DNA from: Methylomicrobium sp. | GTDB taxonomy: Bacteria; Pseudomonadota; Gammaproteobacteria; Methylococcales; Methylomonadaceae | NCBI GenBank assembly: GCA_018333785.1 | Contig: JAGXSU010000089.1 | Coordinates: forward strand, 1 to 64,000 | DNA: 64,000 bases | Direction of reading: 5' to 3' | Part shown: positions 53,110 through 62,072 of the stretch, one piece after another | Layout of the letters: every line of letters begins with the position of its first letter | Numbering within the stretch: the first letter of the stretch is position 1 | The notes under the pieces: model-generated | Told to the model about the DNA's origin: nothing | The model's input: only the letters and a program-made list of their open reading frames with translations | Databases searched by the model: none | Program-made: the position numbers and the translations under genes

Positions 53110-54336
53110 ATGGCAAAAAAAACAGATAGGAATTTAATAGTTGGACTGGATATTGGAACATCAAAAGTTGCAGCTATCGTCGGTGAACATACCGGGAATG
53201 GCGAAATTGAAGTTATAGGTATCGGGTGTACGCCTTCTCGCGGCTTAAAAAAAGGGGTTGTGGTTAACCTTGAGTCTACTGTGCAGTCAATCCGTCGAGC
53301 GATCGAGGAAGCGGAGTTGATGGCGGGATGCGAAATCACCTCGGTATTTGCGGGTATAGCCGGAAGTCACATAAAGAGCCTCAATTCCCATGGGATAGTC
53401 GCTATAAAAGAAAAAGAAGTGACTCAATATGACATTGACAGAGTGATTGATTCCGCTCGGGCAGTGGCGATCCCGGCTGATCAGAAAATTTTGCACATTC
53501 TGCCTCAGGAATTTGTGATTGATTTGCAGGATGGCATCAAGGAACCTATCGGGATGTCGGGAATTCGCTTGGAAGCGAAGGTTCACATGGTCACCGGAAG
53601 CGTCAGTGCAGCGCAAAACATTATCAAATGTATCCGCCGGTGTGGGCTGGAAGTAGACGATATCGTTCTGGAGCAACTGGCATCGTGTAATTCCGTACTG
53701 ACCGATGATGAAAAAGATTTGGGCGTCTGTCTTATTGATATAGGCGGCGGGACCACAGACATTGCTGTTTTCTCTCATGGTGCGATCAAGCATACCGCCG
53801 TAATTCCGATTGCGGGTGATCAAGTCACCAATGATATAGCCGTAGCGTTAAGAACACCTACCCAAAATGCGGAACAAATCAAGCAGAAATATGCTTGTGC
53901 ACTGACACAATTAGCCAATACTGATCAATTGATCGAGGTGCCCAGTATTGGTGATAGAGCACCCAGAAAAATATCCGTGCAAAATCTGGCGGAAATTATT
54001 GAGCCTCGTTATGAAGAGTTGATGTTGTTGGTTCAAGCTGAGCTAAGGCGAAGCGGGTATGAAGAAATGATCGCCGCCGGTATTGTCATTACAGGCGGGA
54101 GCGCAAAAGTAACAGGGGTGATCGAATTAGCGGAAGAGATATTCCATATGCCGGTTCGGATGGGGCTTCCTCAGCATGTTTCAGGGTTGACGGATGTCAT
54201 CAGAAATCCGATCCATTCAACCGGTGTAGGTTTGTTGCTATATGGAAAAGAACATAGGGGTGGCTTTGACAGTTTTGATGCGGATAGCACCGGCGTGTTG
54301 GCCAAAATGAAAAAATGGTTTCAGGGTAATTTTTAA
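53110..54336 (+). CDS. ftsA: Cell division protein FtsA
   Basis: FtsA is the actin-like protein that tethers FtsZ to the membrane. The 408-residue protein has the phosphate-1 motif VGLDIGTSKVAAIVGEH (13-29), the FtsA-specific 1C domain (about 85-165), LGVCLIDIGGGTTDIAVF and GIVITGGSAKVTG. The C-terminal amphipathic membrane helix is MKKWFQGNF. Length is close to that of E. coli FtsA (420). Confidence 0.98.
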   Translation: MAKKTDRNLIVGLDIGTSKVAAIVGEHTGNGEIEVIGIGCTPSRGLKKGVVVNLESTVQSIRRAIEEAELMAGCEITSVFAGIAGSHIKSLNSHGIVAIKEKEVTQYDIDRVIDSARAVAIPADQKILHILPQEFVIDLQDGIKEPIGMSGIRLEAKVHMVTGSVSAAQNIIKCIRRCGLEVDDIVLEQLASCNSVLTDDEKDLGVCLIDIGGGTTDIAVFSHGAIKHTAVIPIAGDQVTNDIAVALRTPTQNAEQIKQKYACALTQLANTDQLIEVPSIGDRAPRKISVQNLAEIIEPRYEELMLLVQAELRRSGYEEMIAAGIVITGGSAKVTGVIELAEEIFHMPVRMGLPQHVSGLTDVIRNPIHSTGVGLLLYGKEHRGGFDSFDADSTGVLAKMKKWFQGNF

Positions 54337-54365
54337 GAATTATTACGTTTGCAAGGGGAACAATT

Positions 54366-55526
54366 ATGAAATATGAATTAGTGGACATCGGTGCTGAAAA
54401 TGCCGTAATTAAAGTCATTGGCGTTGGTGGCGGTGGCGGCAATGCAGTCAATCACATGGTGGAAAAACACATTGAAGGTGTGCAATTCATCTGTGCAAAT
54501 ACCGATGCCCAAGCACTTAGAAAAATGAACGTGGATACTATCATTCAATTGGGCGCGGAATTGACCAAGGGTTTGGGTGCGGGGACTAATCCTGATATCG
54601 GTAAACAGGCGGCTTTGGAAAACAGAGAGCGAATCAAGGAAGTCATTCAGGGTGCCGATATGGTTTTTTTAACCGCAGGCATGGGCGGCGGCACCGGTAC
54701 GGGAGCCATTCCCACTATTGCTGAAATAGCCAGAGAATTAGGCATTCTTACCGTTGCAGTTGTGACCAAGCCTTTCCATTTCGAAGGCAAGAAGAAAATG
54801 GAAGTCGCCGAACAAGGTATCAAAGAACTTGAAAAATATGTCGATTCATTGATCACGATTCCTAATCAAAAACTGCTGCCGGTGTTAGGTAGCAACATTT
54901 CATTGGTAAGTGCATTTAATGCAGCCAATAATGTGCTGCTGGATGCGGTGCAAGGCATTACCGAATTAATTACTCATCCCGGAATGATCAACGTCGATTT
55001 TGCCGACGTAAGAACCGTTATGTCGGGTATGGGGGCTGCGATTATGGGGACAGGATCGGCATCAGGTGAAAACCGTGCAAGAGAAGCCGCTGAAAAAGCC
55101 ATCGCCTGTCCTTTACTGGAAGATATCAACTTGCAGGGTGCGCGCGGAATTCTCGTCAATATTACCGCTGCGGATATGGGAATTGCCGAGTTTGATGAAG
55201 TTGGTAACATCGTTCACGAATTTGGGTCGGAAGACGCCATCATTAAGATCGGGACTGCCATTGATCCTTCTTTGGGGGACGAAATCAAGGTGACTGTCGT
55301 GGCGACGGGCATGGGCGGACAAACGGTCGCAGCGCATCCACCCATCAAGTTGGCGGTAAAAGCCGTAACAGCGGGCGAAATTAATTATGAAAAGCTGGAT
55401 AAGCCAACTGTCATAAGACAAAATCGTGCTGAACTTCGTGAGACGCGTTTCGGTGCCCAGCCTAAAAAAGAGATCGATATGGACTATTTGGACATCCCTG
55501 CGTTTTTAAGGCGTCAAGCGGATTAA
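54366..55526 (+). CDS. ftsZ: Cell division protein FtsZ
   Basis: FtsZ is the tubulin-like GTPase that forms the Z ring. The 386-residue protein has VIGVGGGGGNAVNHMV (18-33), the tubulin signature GMGGGTGTGAIPTIAEIA (near 106-123), NVDFADVRTVM and the T7 loop region. The conserved C-terminal peptide DYLDIPAFLRRQAD, which binds FtsA and ZipA, is intact. AAGGGGAAC precedes the start. Confidence 0.98.
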   Translation: MKYELVDIGAENAVIKVIGVGGGGGNAVNHMVEKHIEGVQFICANTDAQALRKMNVDTIIQLGAELTKGLGAGTNPDIGKQAALENRERIKEVIQGADMVFLTAGMGGGTGTGAIPTIAEIARELGILTVAVVTKPFHFEGKKKMEVAEQGIKELEKYVDSLITIPNQKLLPVLGSNISLVSAFNAANNVLLDAVQGITELITHPGMINVDFADVRTVMSGMGAAIMGTGSASGENRAREAAEKAIACPLLEDINLQGARGILVNITAADMGIAEFDEVGNIVHEFGSEDAIIKIGTAIDPSLGDEIKVTVVATGMGGQTVAAHPPIKLAVKAVTAGEINYEKLDKPTVIRQNRAELRETRFGAQPKKEIDMDYLDIPAFLRRQAD

Positions 55527-55536
55527 TCGAGTTTAT

Positions 55537-55770
55537 TTATTGATGCCAGAAATTTCCTCGGCCAGGGATGGTCATGGAAGGGCTGATGTCTAAAATCGAA
55601 TTCAGATATTTATCGGCTTCATTCTGATAGTTAATGGGTAATGCATCATTAAGCCTGTAACATTCTGCCAGTCGCCTGTTTTTGCTTTCTTCCGGAGAAC
55701 GTGTCTTGGTGGATGGCCGAAATTTAATGTGCGATGTCCGGTTGGATGACGCCCAAAAAAACAAAGTCAT
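55537..55770 (-). CDS. Doubtful small hypothetical ORF
   Basis: A 77-codon frame lies on the minus strand between ftsZ and lpxC. It is not recognised, contains no signal peptide or membrane segment, and lacks a convincing ribosome site before its ATG. The polar composition (SKNRRLAECYRLNDALPINYQNEADKYLNS) is not impossible for a real protein. Kept only because the interval is otherwise empty. Confidence 0.22.
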   Translation of the reverse strand: MTLFFWASSNRTSHIKFRPSTKTRSPEESKNRRLAECYRLNDALPINYQNEADKYLNSILDISPSMTIPGRGNFWHQ

Positions 55771-55855
55771 TTGTGGTTCGATGGTTTGAATGACTGGCTA
55801 ATATGATAAACTCCCACAGTTTCCTGCCCCAATAAATTAGGCATTATTGAAATCT

Positions 55856-56779
55856 ATGATCAAACAGCGTACTTTAAAAAACACGATTCGCGCCACCGGT
55901 ATAGGGCTGCATACCGGTGATAAGGTTTATGTGACTTTGCGTCCGGCAGAACCCAATACCGGTATTAGGTTTCGTCGTGTTGATCTGGACGAGCCCGTCA
56001 CTATTATTGCGTCACCGGAAAATGTTGGAGAAACTACTCTTTCAACGACGCTTGTTCAAGATGGTGTAAAAATATCCACTATAGAGCATTTGCTTTCCGC
56101 TTTTGCAGGCTTGGGTATCGATAACGCCATTATTGATCTAAGTGCGGCTGAGGTGCCTATCATGGACGGAAGTGCCGGGCCTTTTGTTTTTTTATTGCAG
56201 TCGGCCGGCGTGCAAGAGCAGGACATTCCGAAACAATATCTTCGGATAAATCGCAGTATCCGTGTCGAAGACGGCGATAAATGGGCCGCATTTGAGCCTT
56301 TTAACGGCTTCAAAGTCACGTTTACAATCGATTTTGAACACCCTGCTTTCGCAGAACATTTAAAAACGGCGGTGATGGATTTTTCCTCTACCACTTTTGT
56401 CAAGGAAGTGAGCCGGGCTAGAACTTTTGGCTTCATGAAAGATATTGATATGCTCAGGCAGAACAATCTTGCTTTGGGCGGCAGTCTGGATAATGCCATT
56501 GTTGTCGATGATGACAAAATCCTTAACGAAGACGGTTTGCGTTACGCCGATGAGTTTGTAAAACATAAAATTTTGGACGCAATCGGCGATTTGTATTTAT
56601 TGGGGTATAGCCTGATCGGTGAATATGTCGGATATAAATCCGGGCATGGACTGAACAATAAATTACTCAGGGCGTTACTTAAAAACAAGGATGCGTGGGA
56701 AATGGTTACTTTCGATGATGAGAAGGATGCCCCTATCTCGTTTATGCGCAGCGCAGGGGATGTTGCTGAGCCTGCATAA
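55856..56779 (+). CDS. lpxC: UDP-3-O-acyl-GlcNAc deacetylase LpxC
   Basis: LpxC carries out the committed, zinc-dependent deacetylation of lipid A synthesis. From ATG 55856 ([21 protein letters not shown]) the product has 307 residues, with the zinc ligands in [15 protein letters not shown] (His of the EH pair) and [16 protein letters not shown] (His and Asp), and the catalytic histidine in [12 protein letters not shown] at 55847 would add three residues and is less likely. The gene ends the dcw cluster, as in E. coli. Confidence 0.98.
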   Translation: MIKQRTLKNTIRATGIGLHTGDKVYVTLRPAEPNTGIRFRRVDLDEPVTIIASPENVGETTLSTTLVQDGVKISTIEHLLSAFAGLGIDNAIIDLSAAEVPIMDGSAGPFVFLLQSAGVQEQDIPKQYLRINRSIRVEDGDKWAAFEPFNGFKVTFTIDFEHPAFAEHLKTAVMDFSSTTFVKEVSRARTFGFMKDIDMLRQNNLALGGSLDNAIVVDDDKILNEDGLRYADEFVKHKILDAIGDLYLLGYSLIGEYVGYKSGHGLNNKLLRALLKNKDAWEMVTFDDEKDAPISFMRSAGDVAEPA

Positions 56780-56791
56780 GTATTTCAATCA

Positions 56792-56821
56792 GTTGAAGCG
56801 ATGAATCAGCTTCGCTTCAAC
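56792..56821. terminator. Hairpin between convergent lpxC and dciA
   Basis: GTTGAAGCGA (56792-56801) pairs with TCGCTTCAAC (56812-56821) around a 10-base loop. It overlaps the dciA stop codon and lacks a long T run, so it is a modest bidirectional terminator. Confidence 0.5.
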
Positions 56822-57284
56822 TTTCGGTTGGTTGGTTAGATAATTTTTCTAAAGTCAAACTCAAGCGCATGAGAGCCTGATTCACCGGATCAGCCGATTG
56901 CGAAGCCTGATTATTCCTAAGTGCTTTGATAACGTCCATGGAAGGAAGCTTTGGTCCAGGCTTATTGGCAGGGTATTCCTGACGCAAAGTTTCAGTTATA
57001 CGTATCTGCAAAGACAAAACTTTAGCGTGCATTGCCACGCTGGCGGCAACTAATAGGGAGGGGCCATGGAATCTGAGCTTTGTCGCATTAGCCGCATTGT
57101 CAGTATAAACCTGGAGTTTGCTGCCCGAGACAGCGAGATATTTTATTGAGCAGGTCAGTTCATCCGGCAGTCTTGCGCGAATGGCGTTGAGGATGATCGA
57201 TTGCTGTTTGGCATGCAAGGCGATTACGGCGAGCGTTTTATTGGGAAATGCCAGCGGAGTTTTAAACGAGTGATTGTTAGCCAT
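56817..57284 (-). CDS. dciA: DciA-like (DUF721) helicase-loading protein
   Basis: DUF721/DciA proteins load the replicative helicase DnaB in bacteria that lack DnaC-type loaders. The 155-residue protein has the family's N-terminal KH-like domain (about 25-105, with PDELTCSIKYLAVSGSKLQVYTDNAANATKLRF) and a disordered, polar C-terminal part. In Pseudomonas the dciA gene likewise lies beside lpxC and secA, supporting the call; sequence conservation is weak. Confidence 0.8.
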   Translation of the reverse strand: MANNHSFKTPLAFPNKTLAVIALHAKQQSIILNAIRARLPDELTCSIKYLAVSGSKLQVYTDNAANATKLRFHGPSLLVAASVAMHAKVLSLQIRITETLRQEYPANKPGPKLPSMDVIKALRNNQASQSADPVNQALMRLSLTLEKLSNQPTES

Positions 57285-57394
57285 TGACCTGAAGACAGAG
57301 TGATACAGATTGGATCTGATTAATTTTAAGGTGTTGTTTAAATCAATTAAATCACATTGTTGATAAACAAGTTCTAATCTTCAAAGTGCATTGA

Positions 57395-57422
57395 TTGACT
57401 TTAAGCTGATTTGGCATAAAAT
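57395..57422 (+). promoter_or_regulatory. Likely promoter of the cold-shock gene
   Basis: TTGACT (57395-57400), 16 bases and TAAAAT (57417-57422) lie 164 bases before the csp start. The implied leader of about 155 bases is similar in length to the structured leader of E. coli cspA. Confidence 0.5.
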
Positions 57423-57585
57423 GGCCGCGGCTAGAAAGTGATAAAGCTTAATTGTTTGCTGTTACGATGTTTTTTCTGTAGTACTCCGTACCTGTAAGTC
57501 CTCGTTCTGTTCTGCATTAAGTCATTTCAATATTTCCCGCTGCACATCGCTTCAAGCGTTACATTTTTTTATTCAGGAGTTACAC

Positions 57586-57789
57586 ATGGCTACTACAGGC
57601 ACAGTTAAATGGTTTAATGCGGACAAAGGTTTCGGTTTTATTCAACAAGAGCAAGGCCCCGATGTTTTTGTTCATTTTCGCAATATAGCGGGAACGGGCT
57701 TTAAATCCTTGAACGAAGGGCAAAAAGTTCAATTTGTTGTGACCCAAGGTCAAAAAGGACCGCAAGCTGAAGAAGTTACCATTATTTAA
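57586..57789 (+). CDS. Cold-shock domain protein
   Basis: This 67-residue single-stranded RNA/DNA-binding protein has the OB-fold RNP motifs [12 protein letters not shown] (8-19) and VFVHF (27-31). It has the usual CspA-family length, with the end [10 protein letters not shown]. It probably acts as an RNA chaperone. CAGGAG precedes the ATG, and a long leader runs upstream. Which csp paralogue it is cannot be said. Confidence 0.95.
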   Translation: MATTGTVKWFNADKGFGFIQQEQGPDVFVHFRNIAGTGFKSLNEGQKVQFVVTQGQKGPQAEEVTII

Positions 57790-58381
57790 TCAGCGGCAAC
57801 AAGCCGGGTTGATTGGGTAACACTGCAAATTAAGTATTTTCCTGATCACCTGGCAACACCCCCCGCCATTTGTCCTCTATAATCACTGATCATTTTTAAA
57901 CAAGCACTGGGAATTTTCAATTCGCTTGTTATTCCTTCCTGATTGATCCGCGAGCCCTTCTTTCTCAAGCCGCTCACTCCTTAAATTGGCTGAAAAAATC
58001 CAGCTACGATAGTGAATCTTCATTTTTGCTGTGGGGAACCGGTTTTTAGAACATACTCCTGTGCCAATAAAAAATCGTTCTGTAGTGAAAGGAGCGAAGT
58101 GTGCCTGCCGAGGATCGTCATGAACCCCTTGACGGCACCTTGTTGCCAACGTCATCGTCTGACACACTCTGTGCCTTCTGGAAAAAAGGCGATTTTTAGA
58201 TCAGATAGGAGTAAAAAGCGCTATTTAAAGATCGTAATAATAGCTAATGATTCTTTTGTCCAAGCTTTTGGTAACTAATAAGAAATAATGCATAAATACC
58301 CAGTGTTATTGTAAAGAATTAGAATCAACCCTATAGTTAGGCTTGTGTCGTAATTTTTAATTAGCCTTAGGGGATAGAGTC
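57790..58381. other. Gene-free region after csp with repeat-like sequence
   Basis: Open frames on both strands between 57883 and 58278 overlap one another and lack family resemblance. The sequence around 58060-58145 (GAAAGGAGCGAAG, CGAGGATCGTCATGA) looks like a dispersed repeat, not a gene. A weak imperfect hairpin (AATCA..TGATT) follows the csp stop. Confidence 0.4.
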
Positions 58382-58546
58382 ATGAGTGATTTTTACCAAG
58401 ATGTATTAACGGGTGCGGTTTTTGTAAGCGGTCTAATAGGCTTTGTTTCAGGTGAATTTGTTATTTCATCGGCTCTGTTTGCAACGGCGACTATTGCCAG
58501 TAATGTAAATATGAACCGTAAGCTGAGCAAAACAGGCAATGAATAA
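58382..58546 (+). CDS. Small hydrophobic protein, 54 residues
   Basis: The frame starts with ATG at 58382 after AGGGGATAGAG, a good ribosome site, and encodes 54 residues. The middle is hydrophobic (VLTGAVFVSGLIGFVSG, FVISSALFATATIASNV) with charged ends (MSDFYQD and NRKLSKTGNE), so one or two short membrane segments are likely. A hairpin follows 43 bases after the stop. It is not recognised as a known family; the composition and signals favour a real gene. Confidence 0.6.
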   Translation: MSDFYQDVLTGAVFVSGLIGFVSGEFVISSALFATATIASNVNMNRKLSKTGNE

Positions 58547-58588
58547 TGCCAATCGATTCATCAATGGAACTGTGCGGTAAGCGGAAAT

Positions 58589-58618
58589 TAAAACATCCGG
58601 GATTTTCCTGGATGTTTT
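58589..58618 (+). terminator. Hairpin terminator after small membrane ORF
   Basis: AAAACATCCGGGA pairs with TTCCTGGATGTTTT (one G-T pair) around a very short loop, with a short T run inside the right arm. It lies 43 bases after the stop of the 54-codon gene. Confidence 0.6.
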
Positions 58619-59115
58619 AAACAAGCACCTTCGGGAATGTCTGTGATGTTCCAAGTTGACTGTAAAACTCTCGAAAATCCTCTGTGCTCTTTGCTAAGCC
58701 TTCACTTTCGGATGACGGTTGACGTTAATCAATAAACTTAACACTGTCTCTGCTGCTTCCAGAAATTCTGCTCTTGATCTTCAAAACAAGTTATTGCCCT
58801 CGGTAACAGAACAACTCATTTATCATAGGCTCTAACCGCAACCCAATCCCAGTCCATTTTTTTACACCTTTTGCGGCTATTGCTCATGCTTCAAGTGCCA
58901 TATTGGATGGCCCGCCCTGATTTATCCGAGACAAATATTGGCATCAGCGATGTCGACTCGGTAAGCGTGTTTATTTGTCATTTCGGAAATTATCCTGTCT
59001 GTACAGCATCGATAGCAGATTGCCTGGGTCGTTTTTATCTGTAAAAAAAGGGTTACTCGTTATATAATCGGCGCTATTTGAAAATGCAATCTCACAATTC
59101 ACATCGGAAAAAAGC
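58619..59115. other. Long region upstream of secA
   Basis: No gene is supported in these 500 bases; in particular no secM-like frame with an arrest peptide was seen. The secA promoter is placed near its end. Confidence 0.5.
59040..59068 (+). promoter_or_regulatory. Likely secA promoter
   Basis: A perfect TATAAT at 59063-59068 lies 47 bases before the secA ATG. The -35 position, 17 bases upstream, reads TGTAAA, only a partial match. Confidence 0.45.
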
Positions 59116-61842
59116 ATGCTGGGTAAGCTGGTTAAAGTTGTAATAGGCAGTCGAAACGATCGCTTGATCAAGAAAAAAAGGAAGCTGGTAAAAAAAATCA
59201 ATGCGCTGGCGGCCGATTATGAAAAATTATCCGACGAGGAACTAAAAGCTAAAACGCTGGAATTTCGTGATCGCCTGGAAAAGGGCGAAACAATAGACGA
59301 TTTGATTCCTGATGCTTTTGCTACTGTCAGAGAGGCGTCTTCCCGCGTATTTGGGATGCGGCACTTCGATGTTCAGTTAATCGGCGGTATGGTGCTGAAT
59401 GACGGCAAAATTGCCGAAATGAAGACCGGAGAAGGTAAAACGTTGATGGCAACGCTGGCGGCTTATCTTAATGCCTTGCCGGGAAAGGGCGTGCATGTCG
59501 TAACCGTTAACGATTATCTGGCGGCTCGTGATGCGTCCTGGATGGGCAAGTTGTACGGTTTTCTCGGTTTGACAACCGGTGTTATTGTGAGCCAAATGGA
59601 TAGCGGTGAGCGTCGGACTGCTTATGCTTCCGACATTACGTACGGAACAAACAACGAATTCGGGTTTGACTATTTGCGCGACAATATGGCGTTCAGCATG
59701 GCCCAAAAAGTTCAGCGAGAGCTGGCCTTTGCGATTGTCGATGAGGTGGATTCCATTCTGATTGACGAGGCAAGAACCCCGTTAATCATTTCCGGCCCAA
59801 CGGAAGGCAGCACCGAAGTGTATATGAAAGCGAACGAGATTGTTCCTTTCCTTACCAAACAAGAAAAAGAAGATGAGCCTGGCGATTTTTCTGTCGATGA
59901 GAAAACCCGACAAGTCTATTTGACTGAAGAAGGTCATGAACGGGTAGAGCGGTTGATGATTGAGCATGGTTTGATGGCGGAAGGCGGGAGTTTGTATGAC
60001 GCTGCCAATATCAGACTCATGCATTATCTTAATTCATCATTGAGAGCGCATAATTTATTTCAAAAGGATGTCGATTATATCGTTGCAAACAATGAAGTCG
60101 TCATTGTTGATGAGTTCACAGGGCGGGTGATGCCGGGGCGGCGGTGGTCGGAAGGTTTGCATCAAGCCATAGAAGCAAAAGAGCATGTGGCTATTCAAAA
60201 TGAAAATCAAACCTTGGCCTCTATCACCTTTCAAAATTACTTCAGGCTTTATGAAAAGCTGTCCGGTATGACCGGTACTGCCGATACTGAGGCATTTGAA
60301 TTAAATAGTATTTATGGCCTGGAAGTGGTTGTGATTCCTACCCATAGGCCAATGATCAGAAAAGATCTGGGTGATTTGGTCTATCTGACGGCTAATGAAA
60401 AATATCAGGCCATTGTCGAAGATATTAAACAATGTGTAGAGCGTGGACAGCCGGTTCTAGTGGGTACCACGTCAATTGAAAACTCCGAAATCATATCAAG
60501 ATTGCTGACTCAGCAAAAAATCAAGCATGAAGTGCTCAATGCCAAGCAGCATGAGCGCGAGGCGCATATTATAGCCCAAGCCGGTATGCCCGGAGCCGTG
60601 ACTATAGCCACCAATATGGCGGGTAGAGGAACGGATATCGTGCTGGGGGGAAACCTGGACGAAGAACTGAAAGCATTGCCTGAGGGAACAAGTGAAGAAG
60701 AGATGCAAGAAGTCCGTGGCGCTTGGCTGGACAGACACCAACTTGTGCTGAATAGTGGAGGGCTTCATGTCATCGGTTCAGAACGGCACGAATCACGTCG
60801 GGTCGATAATCAGTTAAGAGGTCGGTCCGGGCGCCAGGGTGATCCGGGTTCAACACGTTTTTATCTGTCTCTTGAAGATCCGTTGATGCGCATTTTCGCT
60901 TCGGATCGCGTGGCATCGTTGATGCAAAAGTTGGGCATGGGACATGGCGAGGCGATTGAGCATCCCTGGGTAACCCGTTCGATTGAAAGCGCCCAGCAAA
61001 AAGTGGAAAATCGAAATTTTGATATTCGCAAACAAATATTGGCTTACGATGACGTGGCGAATGATCAGCGGAAGGTTGTTTATGCGCAACGTAATGAGTT
61101 GATGGCGGCCGAAGATATCTCCGATATCATCACGCAGATCAGAAAAGATGTGGTCAACAATGTGATTACTCAGTATATTCCGCCAAAAACCATGGAAGAG
61201 CAATGGAATACCAAGGGATTAGAAGAGCATTTACATCAGGAATTCAATGTGGAAATTCCGGTTCGGCAAATGCTGTCCGAAGATAAAAAATTGCATGAAA
61301 CAACATTAAGAGACCGCATTGTCGAATTGGTTGAGCAGTCGTATAAACAAAAAGAAGAGAGAATTGCGCCTGACGTGTTAAGACATTTCGAAAAATCAGT
61401 CATGATGCAGGTATTGGACAACAGTTGGAAAGAACATCTTGCTGCAATGGATCATCTTCGTCAGGGTATTCATTTCAGAGGCTATGCGCAAAAAGATCCT
61501 AAGCAGGAGTATAAGCGTGAGTCGTTTGATATGTTTACGGCTCTGCTCGATCACATAAAGTATGAAGTCGTCGGAATTCTTGCCAAAGTTCAAGTACAAG
61601 AGGAGGAGGATGTCAGGGCAATTGATGAGCAGCGTCAGGAGCCTCAAGAGTTACATTTTGAACATGCTGAAGCCGAGTCTTTTGTTCAGGCGATCGAGCA
61701 TGATGCCGGTGATGAAAATTTAGCGGGTGAGGCCGATGCCGAGCAGCCTTTTGTCCGAGATGGAAAAAAAGTTGGAAGGAATGATCCTTGTCCCTGCGGT
61801 TCCGGAAAAAAATATAAGCAGTGCCATGGTCAGATAAGTTAA
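59116..61842 (+). CDS. secA: Protein translocase ATPase SecA
   Basis: SecA drives preproteins through SecYEG. The 908-residue protein has NBD1 with Walker [12 protein letters not shown] (near 102-112) and [13 protein letters not shown], the preprotein cross-linking domain, NBD2 with [15 protein letters not shown] and [20 protein letters not shown], the helical scaffold, and a C-terminal zinc finger [13 protein letters not shown] that binds SecB and ribosomes. It is full length. lpxC-(dciA)-secA matches the gammaproteobacterial order. Confidence 0.98.
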   Translation: MLGKLVKVVIGSRNDRLIKKKRKLVKKINALAADYEKLSDEELKAKTLEFRDRLEKGETIDDLIPDAFATVREASSRVFGMRHFDVQLIGGMVLNDGKIAEMKTGEGKTLMATLAAYLNALPGKGVHVVTVNDYLAARDASWMGKLYGFLGLTTGVIVSQMDSGERRTAYASDITYGTNNEFGFDYLRDNMAFSMAQKVQRELAFAIVDEVDSILIDEARTPLIISGPTEGSTEVYMKANEIVPFLTKQEKEDEPGDFSVDEKTRQVYLTEEGHERVERLMIEHGLMAEGGSLYDAANIRLMHYLNSSLRAHNLFQKDVDYIVANNEVVIVDEFTGRVMPGRRWSEGLHQAIEAKEHVAIQNENQTLASITFQNYFRLYEKLSGMTGTADTEAFELNSIYGLEVVVIPTHRPMIRKDLGDLVYLTANEKYQAIVEDIKQCVERGQPVLVGTTSIENSEIISRLLTQQKIKHEVLNAKQHEREAHIIAQAGMPGAVTIATNMAGRGTDIVLGGNLDEELKALPEGTSEEEMQEVRGAWLDRHQLVLNSGGLHVIGSERHESRRVDNQLRGRSGRQGDPGSTRFYLSLEDPLMRIFASDRVASLMQKLGMGHGEAIEHPWVTRSIESAQQKVENRNFDIRKQILAYDDVANDQRKVVYAQRNELMAAEDISDIITQIRKDVVNNVITQYIPPKTMEEQWNTKGLEEHLHQEFNVEIPVRQMLSEDKKLHETTLRDRIVELVEQSYKQKEERIAPDVLRHFEKSVMMQVLDNSWKEHLAAMDHLRQGIHFRGYAQKDPKQEYKRESFDMFTALLDHIKYEVVGILAKVQVQEEEDVRAIDEQRQEPQELHFEHAEAESFVQAIEHDAGDENLAGEADAEQPFVRDGKKVGRNDPCPCGSGKKYKQCHGQIS

Positions 61843-61939
61843 TTTCAGGTAAAACGATATTGCTTTGCTGCTAGGGCCTGCGCTTACTGGAATAATCATA
61901 TTATTCGATAGAATTTGGGTACGTCCTTAATTTCCAAAA

Positions 61940-62005
61940 GCCTGCAATGAAAAAATAAATGGATGGGGAGTTTTAAATTTAACTTCGTAACATTAAATTG
62001 CAGGC
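61940..62005 (+). repeat. Inverted repeat upstream of glycogen phosphorylase
   Basis: GCCTGCAAT (61940-61948) and ATTGCAGGC (61997-62005) are exact inverted copies. A second pair, AATTTAA and TTAAATT (61976-61999), lies inside. It may be a leader hairpin or a regulatory site ahead of the phosphorylase gene. Confidence 0.3.
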
Positions 62006-62072
62006 ATGCTGTTTTAGGTCGTGACGCGTTAATAACCCAAGTAGAATTTTCTTTAAATCAAGTGGTTCAACT

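Noticed and set aside
55769-55807. lpxC promoter using TATGAT at about 55802
   Set aside because: No -35 element at an acceptable distance; spacings of 10, 19 and 25 bases were found.
58012-58278. 88-codon plus-strand and overlapping 94-codon minus-strand frames
   Set aside because: The two overlap each other, have no recognisable motif, and lie in repeat-like sequence.
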